From J005 sp964613235 (GTDB lineage Bacteria; Pseudomonadota; Zetaproteobacteria; Mariprofundales; Mariprofundaceae), in assembly GCA_964613235.1 (NCBI GenBank), contig CAZTGM010000071.1:1-6097 (forward strand): a stretch of 6,097 nt of DNA, read 5' to 3'. Shown here piece after piece: positions 1-6,097 of the stretch. Position 1 is the first letter of the stretch; each line of letters begins with the position of its first letter. The position numbers were made by a program, and so were the translations under genes. Under the pieces are notes generated by a model that was not told the DNA's origin, did no database searches, and saw only the letters and a program-made list of their open reading frames with translations.

Positions 1-31
1 AGTTGATATCGGCAGAGCAGACGTGTTTTGG

Positions 32-40
32 TGCTGTAAT
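32..40 (+). promoter_or_regulatory. Candidate extended -10 promoter for the MFS gene
   Basis: The bases TGCTGTAAT combine a TGn extension with a hexamer matching the sigma-70 -10 consensus at five of six positions. No good -35 lies at normal spacing; TTGATA at 3-8 is too far away. Transcription would begin near 46-47, leaving a leader of about 12 bases before the ATG at 59 and ruling out the upstream starts at 23 and 41. This is inferred from one short match, and the upstream sequence is cut by the window edge, so the MFS gene could also be read from an earlier gene. Confidence 0.28.
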
Positions 41-58
41 ATGGTTAGCCTTGGTGCA

Positions 59-1228
59 ATGGTAACGACACATGCGCTGCATCATATTCGCCTGTTCTAT
101 GCCGCCTATTTTGCGGCCATGGGATTGATTCTGCCATTTTTCCCGGTGTTTCTGGATATGCAGGGCTTCGATGCCGGCAGTATTGGCCTGCTGGTCGGTC
201 TGCTGGCTGCTGCCAAGGTAATTGCACCGCCTTGTGCAGGTAGTTTGCTGGATGGCCGTTCGGCCCGTTTTTCGCGCCATTTTGTCGTGTTGGCAGCCCT
301 GCTTGGCGGAGTCCTGGCCTGGATGCTGGGCTGGTTTCATGATCTCTATCTTTTGGCAGTTGTTGTGTTCCTGTTCGGTGTGTTCTGGGCGACGATTTTA
401 CCGCTGACGGACGGGCTTTCGGTGTCTGTGGCCGAAACGGCGCTGGTGGATTACGGCCGGTTGCGGGTCTGGGGTTCGATCGGTTTTATTCTTGCTTCAG
501 CCATTGGCGGTATCTGGCTGAACGGTGCGCATATGCAGTATTTTCCATTGCTGGTGGCCATGCTGATGGGTGTTATGGCGCTGGCGGCGCGAGGGTTTCC
601 ACTACATCCGCAAGCTATGTCGGCGGCAGATTCCGGCAATTCCACAGTTCGCTGGATGCCGTTTTTATTGTTGCTGCTGACAGCTTTTCTGATGCAGGCA
701 TCGCATGGTGCGTATTACGGTTTTTTCAGTCTTTATCTGGCTAATGCAGGTTACCAGGGCTGGCATATCGGCGCCTTCTGGATTGTCGGTGTGCTGGCCG
801 AGGTGTTACTGATGTGGCGCTGGAGCAGGCCTTTGGAGCGCTGTAATCCAGGCCGGGTGTTTATCGTGTGTTTGCTGCTGGCTGCTTTGCGATGGGCAGG
901 AACGGCCCTGACGGTTTCATGGTGGCTGTTAGTGCCATTGCAGCTTTTGCATGCAGCGACCTTTGCAGCATTTCATATTGTTGCCGTGACATCGGTGGGC
1001 AGATGGACAGGCGGAAGCAGACATGCATCAGCTCAGGGATGGTATTCAGCCATGGGTTTTGGTTTGGGTGGTACGCTGGGTATTATGGGCAGTGGCTGGG
1101 TGGTGGCGCAGACAGGTTTTGTGACGGCTTTCTGGTTGTGTGCCGCCATTGCCCTGCTGGCTATTCCTGTTGCCTGGCTAATCATACGCGAAGAAAGGCG
1201 TGAAGTCTGTTCACAGCTTAATCCATGA
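59..1228 (+). CDS. MFS transporter, HcaT / MFS_1-like family
   Basis: A 389-residue inner-membrane carrier of the major facilitator superfamily with about 12 hydrophobic segments. It resembles the group named after the 3-phenylpropionate transporter HcaT, which is about 380 residues long. Visible family marks are an opening FYAAYFAAMGLILPFFPVFL as TM1 (about 13-32), a motif-A-like loop GSLLDGRSAR (61-70) between TM2 and TM3, the conserved YGRLRVWGSIGF (132-143), the stretch HIGAFWIVGVLAE in the second half, LQLLHAATFAAFH, and a Gly-rich GFGLGGTLG near the end. It probably works as a proton-coupled symporter, but the substrate cannot be predicted and the HcaT name should not be read as phenylpropionate specificity. 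Start choice: a GTG at 23 and an ATG at 41 are in frame, but the ATG at 59 gives the family's usual short N-terminus and lies just after a possible extended -10. None of the starts has a strong ribosome binding site. The 3' end overlaps the convergent glutamate dehydrogenase gene by 11 bases. Confidence 0.87.
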   Translation: MVTTHALHHIRLFYAAYFAAMGLILPFFPVFLDMQGFDAGSIGLLVGLLAAAKVIAPPCAGSLLDGRSARFSRHFVVLAALLGGVLAWMLGWFHDLYLLAVVVFLFGVFWATILPLTDGLSVSVAETALVDYGRLRVWGSIGFILASAIGGIWLNGAHMQYFPLLVAMLMGVMALAARGFPLHPQAMSAADSGNSTVRWMPFLLLLLTAFLMQASHGAYYGFFSLYLANAGYQGWHIGAFWIVGVLAEVLLMWRWSRPLERCNPGRVFIVCLLLAALRWAGTALTVSWWLLVPLQLLHAATFAAFHIVAVTSVGRWTGGSRHASAQGWYSAMGFGLGGTLGIMGSGWVVAQTGFVTAFWLCAAIALLAIPVAWLIIREERREVCSQLNP

Positions 1229-4200
1229 TGACCGCTTCGATTTGATTGAGCAGTAACAGTGAACGGGTGCGCAGGCTTTCCTCACGCTGTTCGCTCTTCA
1301 TTGTCGGTAATGCTTCATGAATATGGCACCAGCAGGGGTGGTGGGACCAGACCTGTTTGCCATAGTGCATATACTTCTTCCCTTTGGCATGTTGCAGCAG
1401 GGTTTCTATAGCCGTGGCCTTCAGGCGGGTCAGGCGTTGCAGACACAGGCGTCGTAACGCATGTGCCTCGTCTGTGCCCCAGACCGGAGAGCGGAACAGC
1501 TGCTCGAGATGATAGAACGGAATCAGATCGAAACTGGCCTGGGCGGCCTGCAGTGCCCGGGATGGCGGAAGGTCGTCGCGAGCAGCAAGTTTCAGTGCGC
1601 TGGCAAACTGGGCCAGATCCAGCAGTTTCAGCAGACGTGGTAAAACATGGTCTGGCAACTGGTCGATATGCGGAGGAAGATCGCGGTTGATACTGTTGAT
1701 TGAATAGGATTTGCTGTTGCCGAAGCGATGCAGGGCTTTGAGCTGTCGCGTCAGCCAAGTCTGATCCAGCTGTGTGATATCTGCAATGCGTAGCAATTCT
1801 TCAGCAAATTGCAGCACAGCCTCCTGAATATACTGTTGCAGGGATGCCGCCGCATTGGCATCGGACAATGTCTGCCAGATGTCTTCAACCAGTGCACGCG
1901 ATTCCAGCAGCGTTTCGCTGATGAACAGAGCCTCCACGATATGCGCCATGGAGTGATCCAGCAATGTTTGCAATTGCAGTGCGGCGGCGATGCCGAGGTG
2001 ATTGACGATATGATTGGCTGCCTGTGTATGAATAATCTCACAGGCCAGCGGATGTTTGTCCAGTTGCAAGCGGTAACGACGTCGAATCCCTGCCGGGAAA
2101 TAGTCGGCCAGTAACATGTCGGAAAACATGCTGAAGGTGGAATAGTTCTGTTCGTTCAGCAACTGGTGAATACGGTTCTTTTCCTGCCCCAGCAGTATGG
2201 CCAGCGTAGCCCGGTCAAATTGTTCGGGTGTTTTGTTGGCATCAAGCCAGCCGGTTTCCTGTAACATGGCGACAAGGCGTTCATGGCGCGGGCGTCGGCG
2301 CTGGCCATCAAACTCCGCCACATGCAGGGCGCGGGATTGCATCAGGTTATTGTGCAGGCATTGCTGCGTTACTTCCTCGCTCATTTGTTTCAACAGGCGG
2401 TTGCGCCGGCCAAATGGCAGCGAAATTTCCGGCGTGGAAGAAAACAGCAGCTTCAGATTTACTTCGTGGTCGGACATGTCCACGCCTGCGGAATTGTCGA
2501 TGGCATCGGTATTGATCAGGCCGCCAGCCGCCGAAAACTCCATACGCGCCTGTTGAGTGAAGCCCAGGTTGCCACCCTCGCAGACAACCTTGCAGCGCAG
2601 CTCTGCCGCATCGATGCGAACCGCGTTATTGGCAGGGTCATAAACATCTTCATGGCGTTCCTGGCTGGATTTGACATAGGTGCCGATACCGCCGTTGTAA
2701 AGCAGATCGACAGGGGCTGAAAGAATCGCACGTATCAGTGCTTCGCCGGACAGCGTGTTGGCCTCAATGGCCAGCATGCGCCGGATGTTGGCCGGAATTT
2801 TGATGGCCTTGCCGGAGCGTTCAAATACGCCGCCTCCCTTGCTAATCAGTTCGGGGTTATAGGCATCCCAGCTGCTGGCCTCGCGGAACAGGCGGCGTCG
2901 TTCCGCACAGGCAGCCTGAATATCCGGCTCGGGATCGAGGAAAATATGGCGGTGATTAAATGCGGCCAGCAGACGGATATTGGGGTTGAGCAGCATGCCA
3001 TTGCCAAATACATCACCGGACATGTCGCCGATGCCGACAACGCTGATGGGATCCTGCCATGCATTAATGCCGAGGCGGCGGAAATGTTCAGCAGCACAGA
3101 CCCACGCGCCTCTGGCTGTGATGCCAATAGACTTGTGGTCGTAGCCATGTTTTCCGCCGCTGGCAAAGGCATCGCCAAGCCAGAACTTTCTTTCCAAGGC
3201 AATGGCATTGGCTTCATCGGAAAAGCGTGCAGTACCCTTGTCCGCAGCCACAACGAGATAGGGGTCATTGGCATCATTGTCGGCAATGCAAATGTTTGCC
3301 GCGGGCATGATGCCCTGTTCGGTACGGTTGTCCGTGATCGACAATAGCGAGTGGATGAATGTACGATATTGTTGCAGGACGAACTGCGGACCTTCGCCGT
3401 TACGGGTGACGAACCCCCCCTTGGCACCGGTGGGAATGATCTGACCGTTTTTGACGGTTTGCGTGTCCATCAGTTCGAGGACTTCCATGCGAAAATCCGA
3501 TGGCCGGTCCGAATATCGAATGCCGCCGCGGGCGACAGGTCCGGCACGTAGGTGGACGCCTTCGAGGTGCGGTCCATGCACAAAGATTTCGCGCCATGGT
3601 CTGGGTTCGGGTGCAAAGCCCAGTTGTTGCGGATCGATTTTGACGGCAACAGGTGCGCCGGTTGTGCGGGTGAAGGCATTGGTGCGAAGGCTGGCCTGCA
3701 CCAGATCTCCCAGTGCTCTGAACCAGCGATCTTCAGTCAGGGTTTTTACGTTTTCCAGCGCACCCAGAAACGCCAGTCTGGCCGTTTCAATATCGCGCGA
3801 TCTGAGCGTCGGGTCATGTCGTTGCACAAACCACTCAACTATATGGTGGCTGCAGTCTGCATGTTTCAGCAGCATGTCGATTAACGGTGAGCGGGCGGCA
3901 TCGGGCATCAGCTGAATCAGGTGATTGCGCAGCGTGATCAGGATGCTGACATGGTTGATGTCAAGGCCGGTGGCCAGGATCAGTTCGTTCAGCGGATCGT
4001 GATCGGCTTCGTGATTAAATACCTGATCCAGACCCTGTTTCAGCCTGGCCAGGGATTCGTCGTGCAGGGTGTAATTGCAGTGTGCAACAATGCGGTTGAT
4101 GCGTATTTGCCGTTCGGCCTTGCCGATCGGCACCATGGCTTCCTGTTCGGCCAGAATACCGAATGCCTGAATCTGGTTGACCATGAGGCCCAGCAGCAGG

Positions 4201-5756
4201 GGCTTTGCGGACAGAATGTGGATTTCCAGTTGCTGCTCGCCGGTTTGCAAAATGCGTATGTGAATGCGCCCGTCCTCATGGATTTTGTTTCTGGCTTCCA
4301 TATCACGCCACAGCTGTTCAGGCGGAAAAATATGTTCATACAAGGGCGGTACGGTGAGTGCTTCGGCCAGAGCTTCGGGGATATTGAGGCGGTGACTGTG
4401 TTCGAGGATGGCGTTTTTGGCACGATCCTTCCAGAAAGTGATGGCATCACTGACGGTGCGTTGCAACAGGCACGGGTCGACTGTGCTGATGCGTTTGCCG
4501 TTGCGCAGCAAGGAGTCGCAGTAAACCAGAATGACCCGATGCGGTCCGATGCCAATGCTTTCATGTCCATGCACGATGATTCCTGTGTGGCGCTGGATGC
4601 GGGCAATCAGTGACCGGAAGGTATTGGGGCCATAACGCAGAGCTGAAATGGCGATATAAACAACAGGCGTGCCGGCTATGCTCGGTTGCAGAATATCGCA
4701 GGCGGCATCCGTGGCGCTGGCCAGGTCCACGGTGTTACGCAGTGGTTTCAGCCAGTCTTCAATGCGCGTGTACATCAGCACAGGCTTGGGAAGACGGTCA
4801 TAAATCGTGCGAATTTCCCGATGATAAAAGGCGGAGTGGCGCAGCAGTCCGGTGCTGCCGAGAATACGCCAGCCAGCAGCCAGTACCGGTATATGACTGG
4901 CGTTGGTATGGCGTGCACTGCGCGAAAAATGGCCGATAATGATGATATGCTTCAGTTCGGTGTGTTCATGCTGTTGCCAGGTAATGCGCATCACTTCGAC
5001 ATTGGCTGCGCTGTACAGGTACTGGTGTGTGGCTGCCAGGGGCAGCCATTCGACGCCAGTCTTTTGCGGAGGTGCCAGTGCGGCAATGGCTTCGGACAGG
5101 CCCGGCGCAATGTGTTGCATGGTTCTGCTGTTTCTGAACAGGCCCAGGCGCCGTGTGTTGTGTTTCAGGCCAAAAAACAGGTAGCGATTGTCATTCAGCC
5201 ACTCGAGCAGGGCGCCTGCATCGGGATTACTGCTCAGCAGGTAGGTTGCACATTGCGCTACCTGCTTGCGCATGGCACTGAAGTCCCGCACCGACAACTG
5301 TACGGCCTGCAGAATGGCGTGAATATCCCTGACAAAGGGTCGGATATCGTTGACCAGTGTGGCTGAGATATGCAGCGCGATAAACATGAAGTTGGAATCG
5401 GCATATTCGCCGGGCGCTTTGAGCTCCAGCATGCATTGTTTGTCATCACATTCCATCATGGCGACCATGGTTTGCTGCATCAGTGGGGTGATGCCTTTTT
5501 TCAGCAGATAGCCTTTGATGGCATCCAGAAAGAAAGCCTGATCCGGACAGCGAATGGTGAGAATATGGCGATGCAGGTCCTGATGTGAAAGCGAGGTGAC
5601 CTGCAGGGCAATATCGCCGCGACGCGGGCCTGTCGGAAGCAGTTGCATGAAGTTATGGAGCAGTACGGCGGCCACCCGCGGAGGGATGTGTTCAATATGT
5701 TGCTCGATACGCGCCTGATCAAGCAATTGAATCAGCTGCTGACGCAATGATCTCAT
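1218..5756 (-). CDS. NAD-specific glutamate dehydrogenase, large (GdhB/GdhZ-type) class
   Basis: This cytosolic enzyme of 1512 residues oxidatively deaminates L-glutamate to 2-oxoglutarate and ammonium with NAD+, and usually serves glutamate catabolism. The family is normally about 1600 residues, so this copy is somewhat short. Residues 1 to about 650 are the N-terminal ACT-like and helical regulatory part, which is divergent. The catalytic core is intact: GGIRYSDR (744-751), VKN with Lys769, GAKGGF with probable catalytic Lys779, DPYLVVAADKGT with Asp839, FWLGDAFASGG (858-868), and GIGDMSGDVFGNG (908-920). The dinucleotide-binding part follows with NGGIGTYVK (1021-1029), EGGNLGFTQ (1060-1068) and NTDAIDNSAGVDMSDHEVN (1082-1100). 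The rest is the helical C-terminal domain, including YFPAGIRRRY. Functions of individual residues are inferred from classical hexameric enzymes. Start choice: the ATG at 5756 has GAGG five bases upstream; an in-frame GTG at 5762 would overlap that site and add two residues. The frame is unbroken. The gene stands alone, convergent with the MFS gene and divergent from radC. Confidence 0.96.
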   Translation of the reverse strand: MRSLRQQLIQLLDQARIEQHIEHIPPRVAAVLLHNFMQLLPTGPRRGDIALQVTSLSHQDLHRHILTIRCPDQAFFLDAIKGYLLKKGITPLMQQTMVAMMECDDKQCMLELKAPGEYADSNFMFIALHISATLVNDIRPFVRDIHAILQAVQLSVRDFSAMRKQVAQCATYLLSSNPDAGALLEWLNDNRYLFFGLKHNTRRLGLFRNSRTMQHIAPGLSEAIAALAPPQKTGVEWLPLAATHQYLYSAANVEVMRITWQQHEHTELKHIIIIGHFSRSARHTNASHIPVLAAGWRILGSTGLLRHSAFYHREIRTIYDRLPKPVLMYTRIEDWLKPLRNTVDLASATDAACDILQPSIAGTPVVYIAISALRYGPNTFRSLIARIQRHTGIIVHGHESIGIGPHRVILVYCDSLLRNGKRISTVDPCLLQRTVSDAITFWKDRAKNAILEHSHRLNIPEALAEALTVPPLYEHIFPPEQLWRDMEARNKIHEDGRIHIRILQTGEQQLEIHILSAKPLLLGLMVNQIQAFGILAEQEAMVPIGKAERQIRINRIVAHCNYTLHDESLARLKQGLDQVFNHEADHDPLNELILATGLDINHVSILITLRNHLIQLMPDAARSPLIDMLLKHADCSHHIVEWFVQRHDPTLRSRDIETARLAFLGALENVKTLTEDRWFRALGDLVQASLRTNAFTRTTGAPVAVKIDPQQLGFAPEPRPWREIFVHGPHLEGVHLRAGPVARGGIRYSDRPSDFRMEVLELMDTQTVKNGQIIPTGAKGGFVTRNGEGPQFVLQQYRTFIHSLLSITDNRTEQGIMPAANICIADNDANDPYLVVAADKGTARFSDEANAIALERKFWLGDAFASGGKHGYDHKSIGITARGAWVCAAEHFRRLGINAWQDPISVVGIGDMSGDVFGNGMLLNPNIRLLAAFNHRHIFLDPEPDIQAACAERRRLFREASSWDAYNPELISKGGGVFERSGKAIKIPANIRRMLAIEANTLSGEALIRAILSAPVDLLYNGGIGTYVKSSQERHEDVYDPANNAVRIDAAELRCKVVCEGGNLGFTQQARMEFSAAGGLINTDAIDNSAGVDMSDHEVNLKLLFSSTPEISLPFGRRNRLLKQMSEEVTQQCLHNNLMQSRALHVAEFDGQRRRPRHERLVAMLQETGWLDANKTPEQFDRATLAILLGQEKNRIHQLLNEQNYSTFSMFSDMLLADYFPAGIRRRYRLQLDKHPLACEIIHTQAANHIVNHLGIAAALQLQTLLDHSMAHIVEALFISETLLESRALVEDIWQTLSDANAAASLQQYIQEAVLQFAEELLRIADITQLDQTWLTRQLKALHRFGNSKSYSINSINRDLPPHIDQLPDHVLPRLLKLLDLAQFASALKLAARDDLPPSRALQAAQASFDLIPFYHLEQLFRSPVWGTDEAHALRRLCLQRLTRLKATAIETLLQHAKGKKYMHYGKQVWSHHPCWCHIHEALPTMKSEQREESLRTRSLLLLNQIEAVIMD

Positions 5757-5761
5757 AAGCA

Positions 5762-5765
5762 CCTC
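5762..5765 (-). promoter_or_regulatory. Ribosome binding site deciding the GDH start
   Basis: Read on the minus strand, GAGG is followed by five bases and then ATG at 5756-5754. The in-frame GTG at 5762-5760 begins on the last base of this site and so would have no usable spacing. The site therefore favours the ATG start and a 1512-residue product over the 1514-residue alternative. Confidence 0.6.
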
Positions 5766-5775
5766 GTGTTGGCAG

Positions 5776-5803
5776 TCTATACTTCCCGTCTGGCGTTTGT
5801 CGA
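5776..5803 (-). promoter_or_regulatory. Candidate sigma-70 promoter for the glutamate dehydrogenase gene
   Basis: On the minus strand, TCGACA (5803-5798, five of six against the -35 consensus) is followed after 16 bases by TATAGA (5781-5776, four of six against the -10 consensus). Initiation would fall about seven bases downstream, giving a short leader of roughly 12 bases that still carries the GAGG ribosome binding site. Position and orientation suit the gene, but the hexamers are imperfect and this was found by eye. Confidence 0.38.
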
Positions 5804-5828
5804 TCCCCGCACTGTCACCTGCGCTGTG

Positions 5829-5858
5829 CTGGCAGAATTTGATGCATTGAAGTATGCT
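5829..5858 (+). promoter_or_regulatory. Weak candidate promoter for radC
   Basis: CTGGCA (5829-5834) and TATGCT (5853-5858) each match the sigma-70 -35 and -10 consensus at four of six positions, with an 18-base spacer. Initiation near 5865 would leave a leader of about 28 bases ahead of radC. The pair overlaps both arms of the inverted repeat, so a protein binding the repeat would block it. Other weak pairs can be drawn in the same stretch, so this is only a suggestion. Confidence 0.18.
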
Positions 5859-5863
5859 GCCAG
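5829..5863. repeat. Imperfect inverted repeat in the divergent gdh-radC intergenic region
   Basis: The arms CTGGCAGAAT (5829-5838) and ATGCTGCCAG (5854-5863) pair at nine of ten positions, including a perfect seven-base outer part, around a 15-base loop. No T-run follows on either strand, so it does not look like an intrinsic terminator. It lies 30 to 64 bases before the radC start and upstream of the candidate dehydrogenase promoter, so it could be an operator or a leader structure, or simply chance. The half-site TGGCAG also occurs at 5770-5775, 60 bases from the copy in the left arm. Confidence 0.35.
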
Positions 5864-5892
5864 TTCATGCTTAAGAAACGGGGATGATACGT

Positions 5893-6097
5893 ATGCATGA
5901 TGGTGTACACGGGCACAGGCAACGTTTGCGACAGCGTTTTGCTGCCAGCGGTTTCGATGGCTTTCACGATTATGAAGTGCTGGAGTTATTGCTCACCTAT
6001 GCTATCCCGCGTGTGGATGTAAAGCCGATTGCCAAGCGTTTGCTGCATGTGTTCGGTACGCTGGCCGGTGTGTTCGATGCGCCGGTGGCGGAATTGA
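5893..6097 (+). CDS. radC: RadC family protein (JAB/MPN domain), N-terminal part only
   Basis: The first 68 codons of radC, cut by the window end; the family is about 220 residues. What is present is the N-terminal helical region (UPF0758 N-terminal domain): GHRQRLRQRF (7-16), the signature FHDYEVLELLLTYAIPR (about 24-40), then DVKPIAKRLLHVFGTLAGVF and DAPVAEL. The JAB/MPN metalloprotease-like domain with its His and Asp zinc ligands would lie downstream and cannot be judged here. The E. coli gene was once linked to DNA repair, but that phenotype was later attributed to another gene, so the cellular role is unsettled. Start choice: the ATG at 5893 has GGGG at 5880-5883 nine bases upstream; an in-frame ATG at 5884 directly abuts that site and is less likely. 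It is divergent from the glutamate dehydrogenase gene. Confidence 0.92.
   Translation, partial: MHDGVHGHRQRLRQRFAASGFDGFHDYEVLELLLTYAIPRVDVKPIAKRLLHVFGTLAGVFDAPVAEL

Noticed and set aside
1209..1264. Possible bidirectional terminator from GTTCAC and GTGAAC
   Set aside because: A six-base stem with a 44-base loop and no T-run on either side is not an intrinsic terminator.
2846..3427. A 193-codon minus-strand frame overlapping the catalytic core, starting just at the G7 run
   Set aside because: It is the +1 reading of the dehydrogenase sequence, Ser/Pro/Arg/Thr-rich with no known motif. The catalytic motifs are all in the main frame on both sides of the run, so there is no sign of a real frameshift.
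3921..4613. A 230-codon open frame on the plus strand opposite the glutamate dehydrogenase gene
   Set aside because: It is fully antisense to a clearly conserved coding region. Long antisense frames are common opposite GC-biased codons, its product shows no recognisable motif, and it starts without a good ribosome binding site.
4686..5366. A 226-codon open frame on the plus strand opposite the N-terminal part of the dehydrogenase gene
   Set aside because: Same reason: it lies wholly inside the dehydrogenase gene, and its Gln/Gly/Ala/Cys-rich product looks like a complement-strand shadow rather than a protein family.
5778..5783. TATACT on the plus strand as a -10 for radC
   Set aside because: The hexamer is good, but no -35 is found 16-18 bases upstream, and it would leave a leader of about 100 bases; the minus-strand reading of the same place makes a better promoter for the dehydrogenase.
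5842..5847. ATGCAT palindrome inside the loop of the inverted repeat
   Set aside because: Only six bases, not extended by its flanks and not centred on the larger repeat; expected by chance.

Overview
This is an ordinary chromosomal housekeeping segment, most likely from a Proteobacterium. The reasons are a moderate GC content, the large proteobacterial-style NAD-dependent glutamate dehydrogenase, a RadC of the usual bacterial form and an HcaT-like MFS carrier. The genus cannot be fixed from the sequence; a gamma- or zeta-proteobacterium is only a guess.

Layout: a rightward MFS transporter (59-1228) meets a very long leftward gene (1218-5756) tail to tail, with 11 bases of overlap. The leftward gene encodes a 1512-residue NAD-specific glutamate dehydrogenase and fills about three quarters of the window. 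It is followed by a 136-base divergent intergenic region (5757-5892) with a candidate promoter for the dehydrogenase, an imperfect inverted repeat and the ribosome binding site of the next gene. The window ends inside radC (5893 onward, rightward), of which only the first 68 codons are present.

The three genes are on alternating strands and do not form an operon. The dehydrogenase would oxidise glutamate to 2-oxoglutarate and ammonium, feeding amino-acid carbon into the TCA cycle. The transporter's substrate cannot be read from sequence, and RadC has no evident link to either. No RNA gene, mobile element, CRISPR array or tandem repeat was seen.

I found no convincing undescribed system. The points worth a second look are modest: a seven-G run in frameshift-prone phase at the catalytic lysine of the dehydrogenase, the short and divergent regulatory N-terminus of that enzyme, the overlapping convergent 3' ends, and the inverted repeat upstream of radC.
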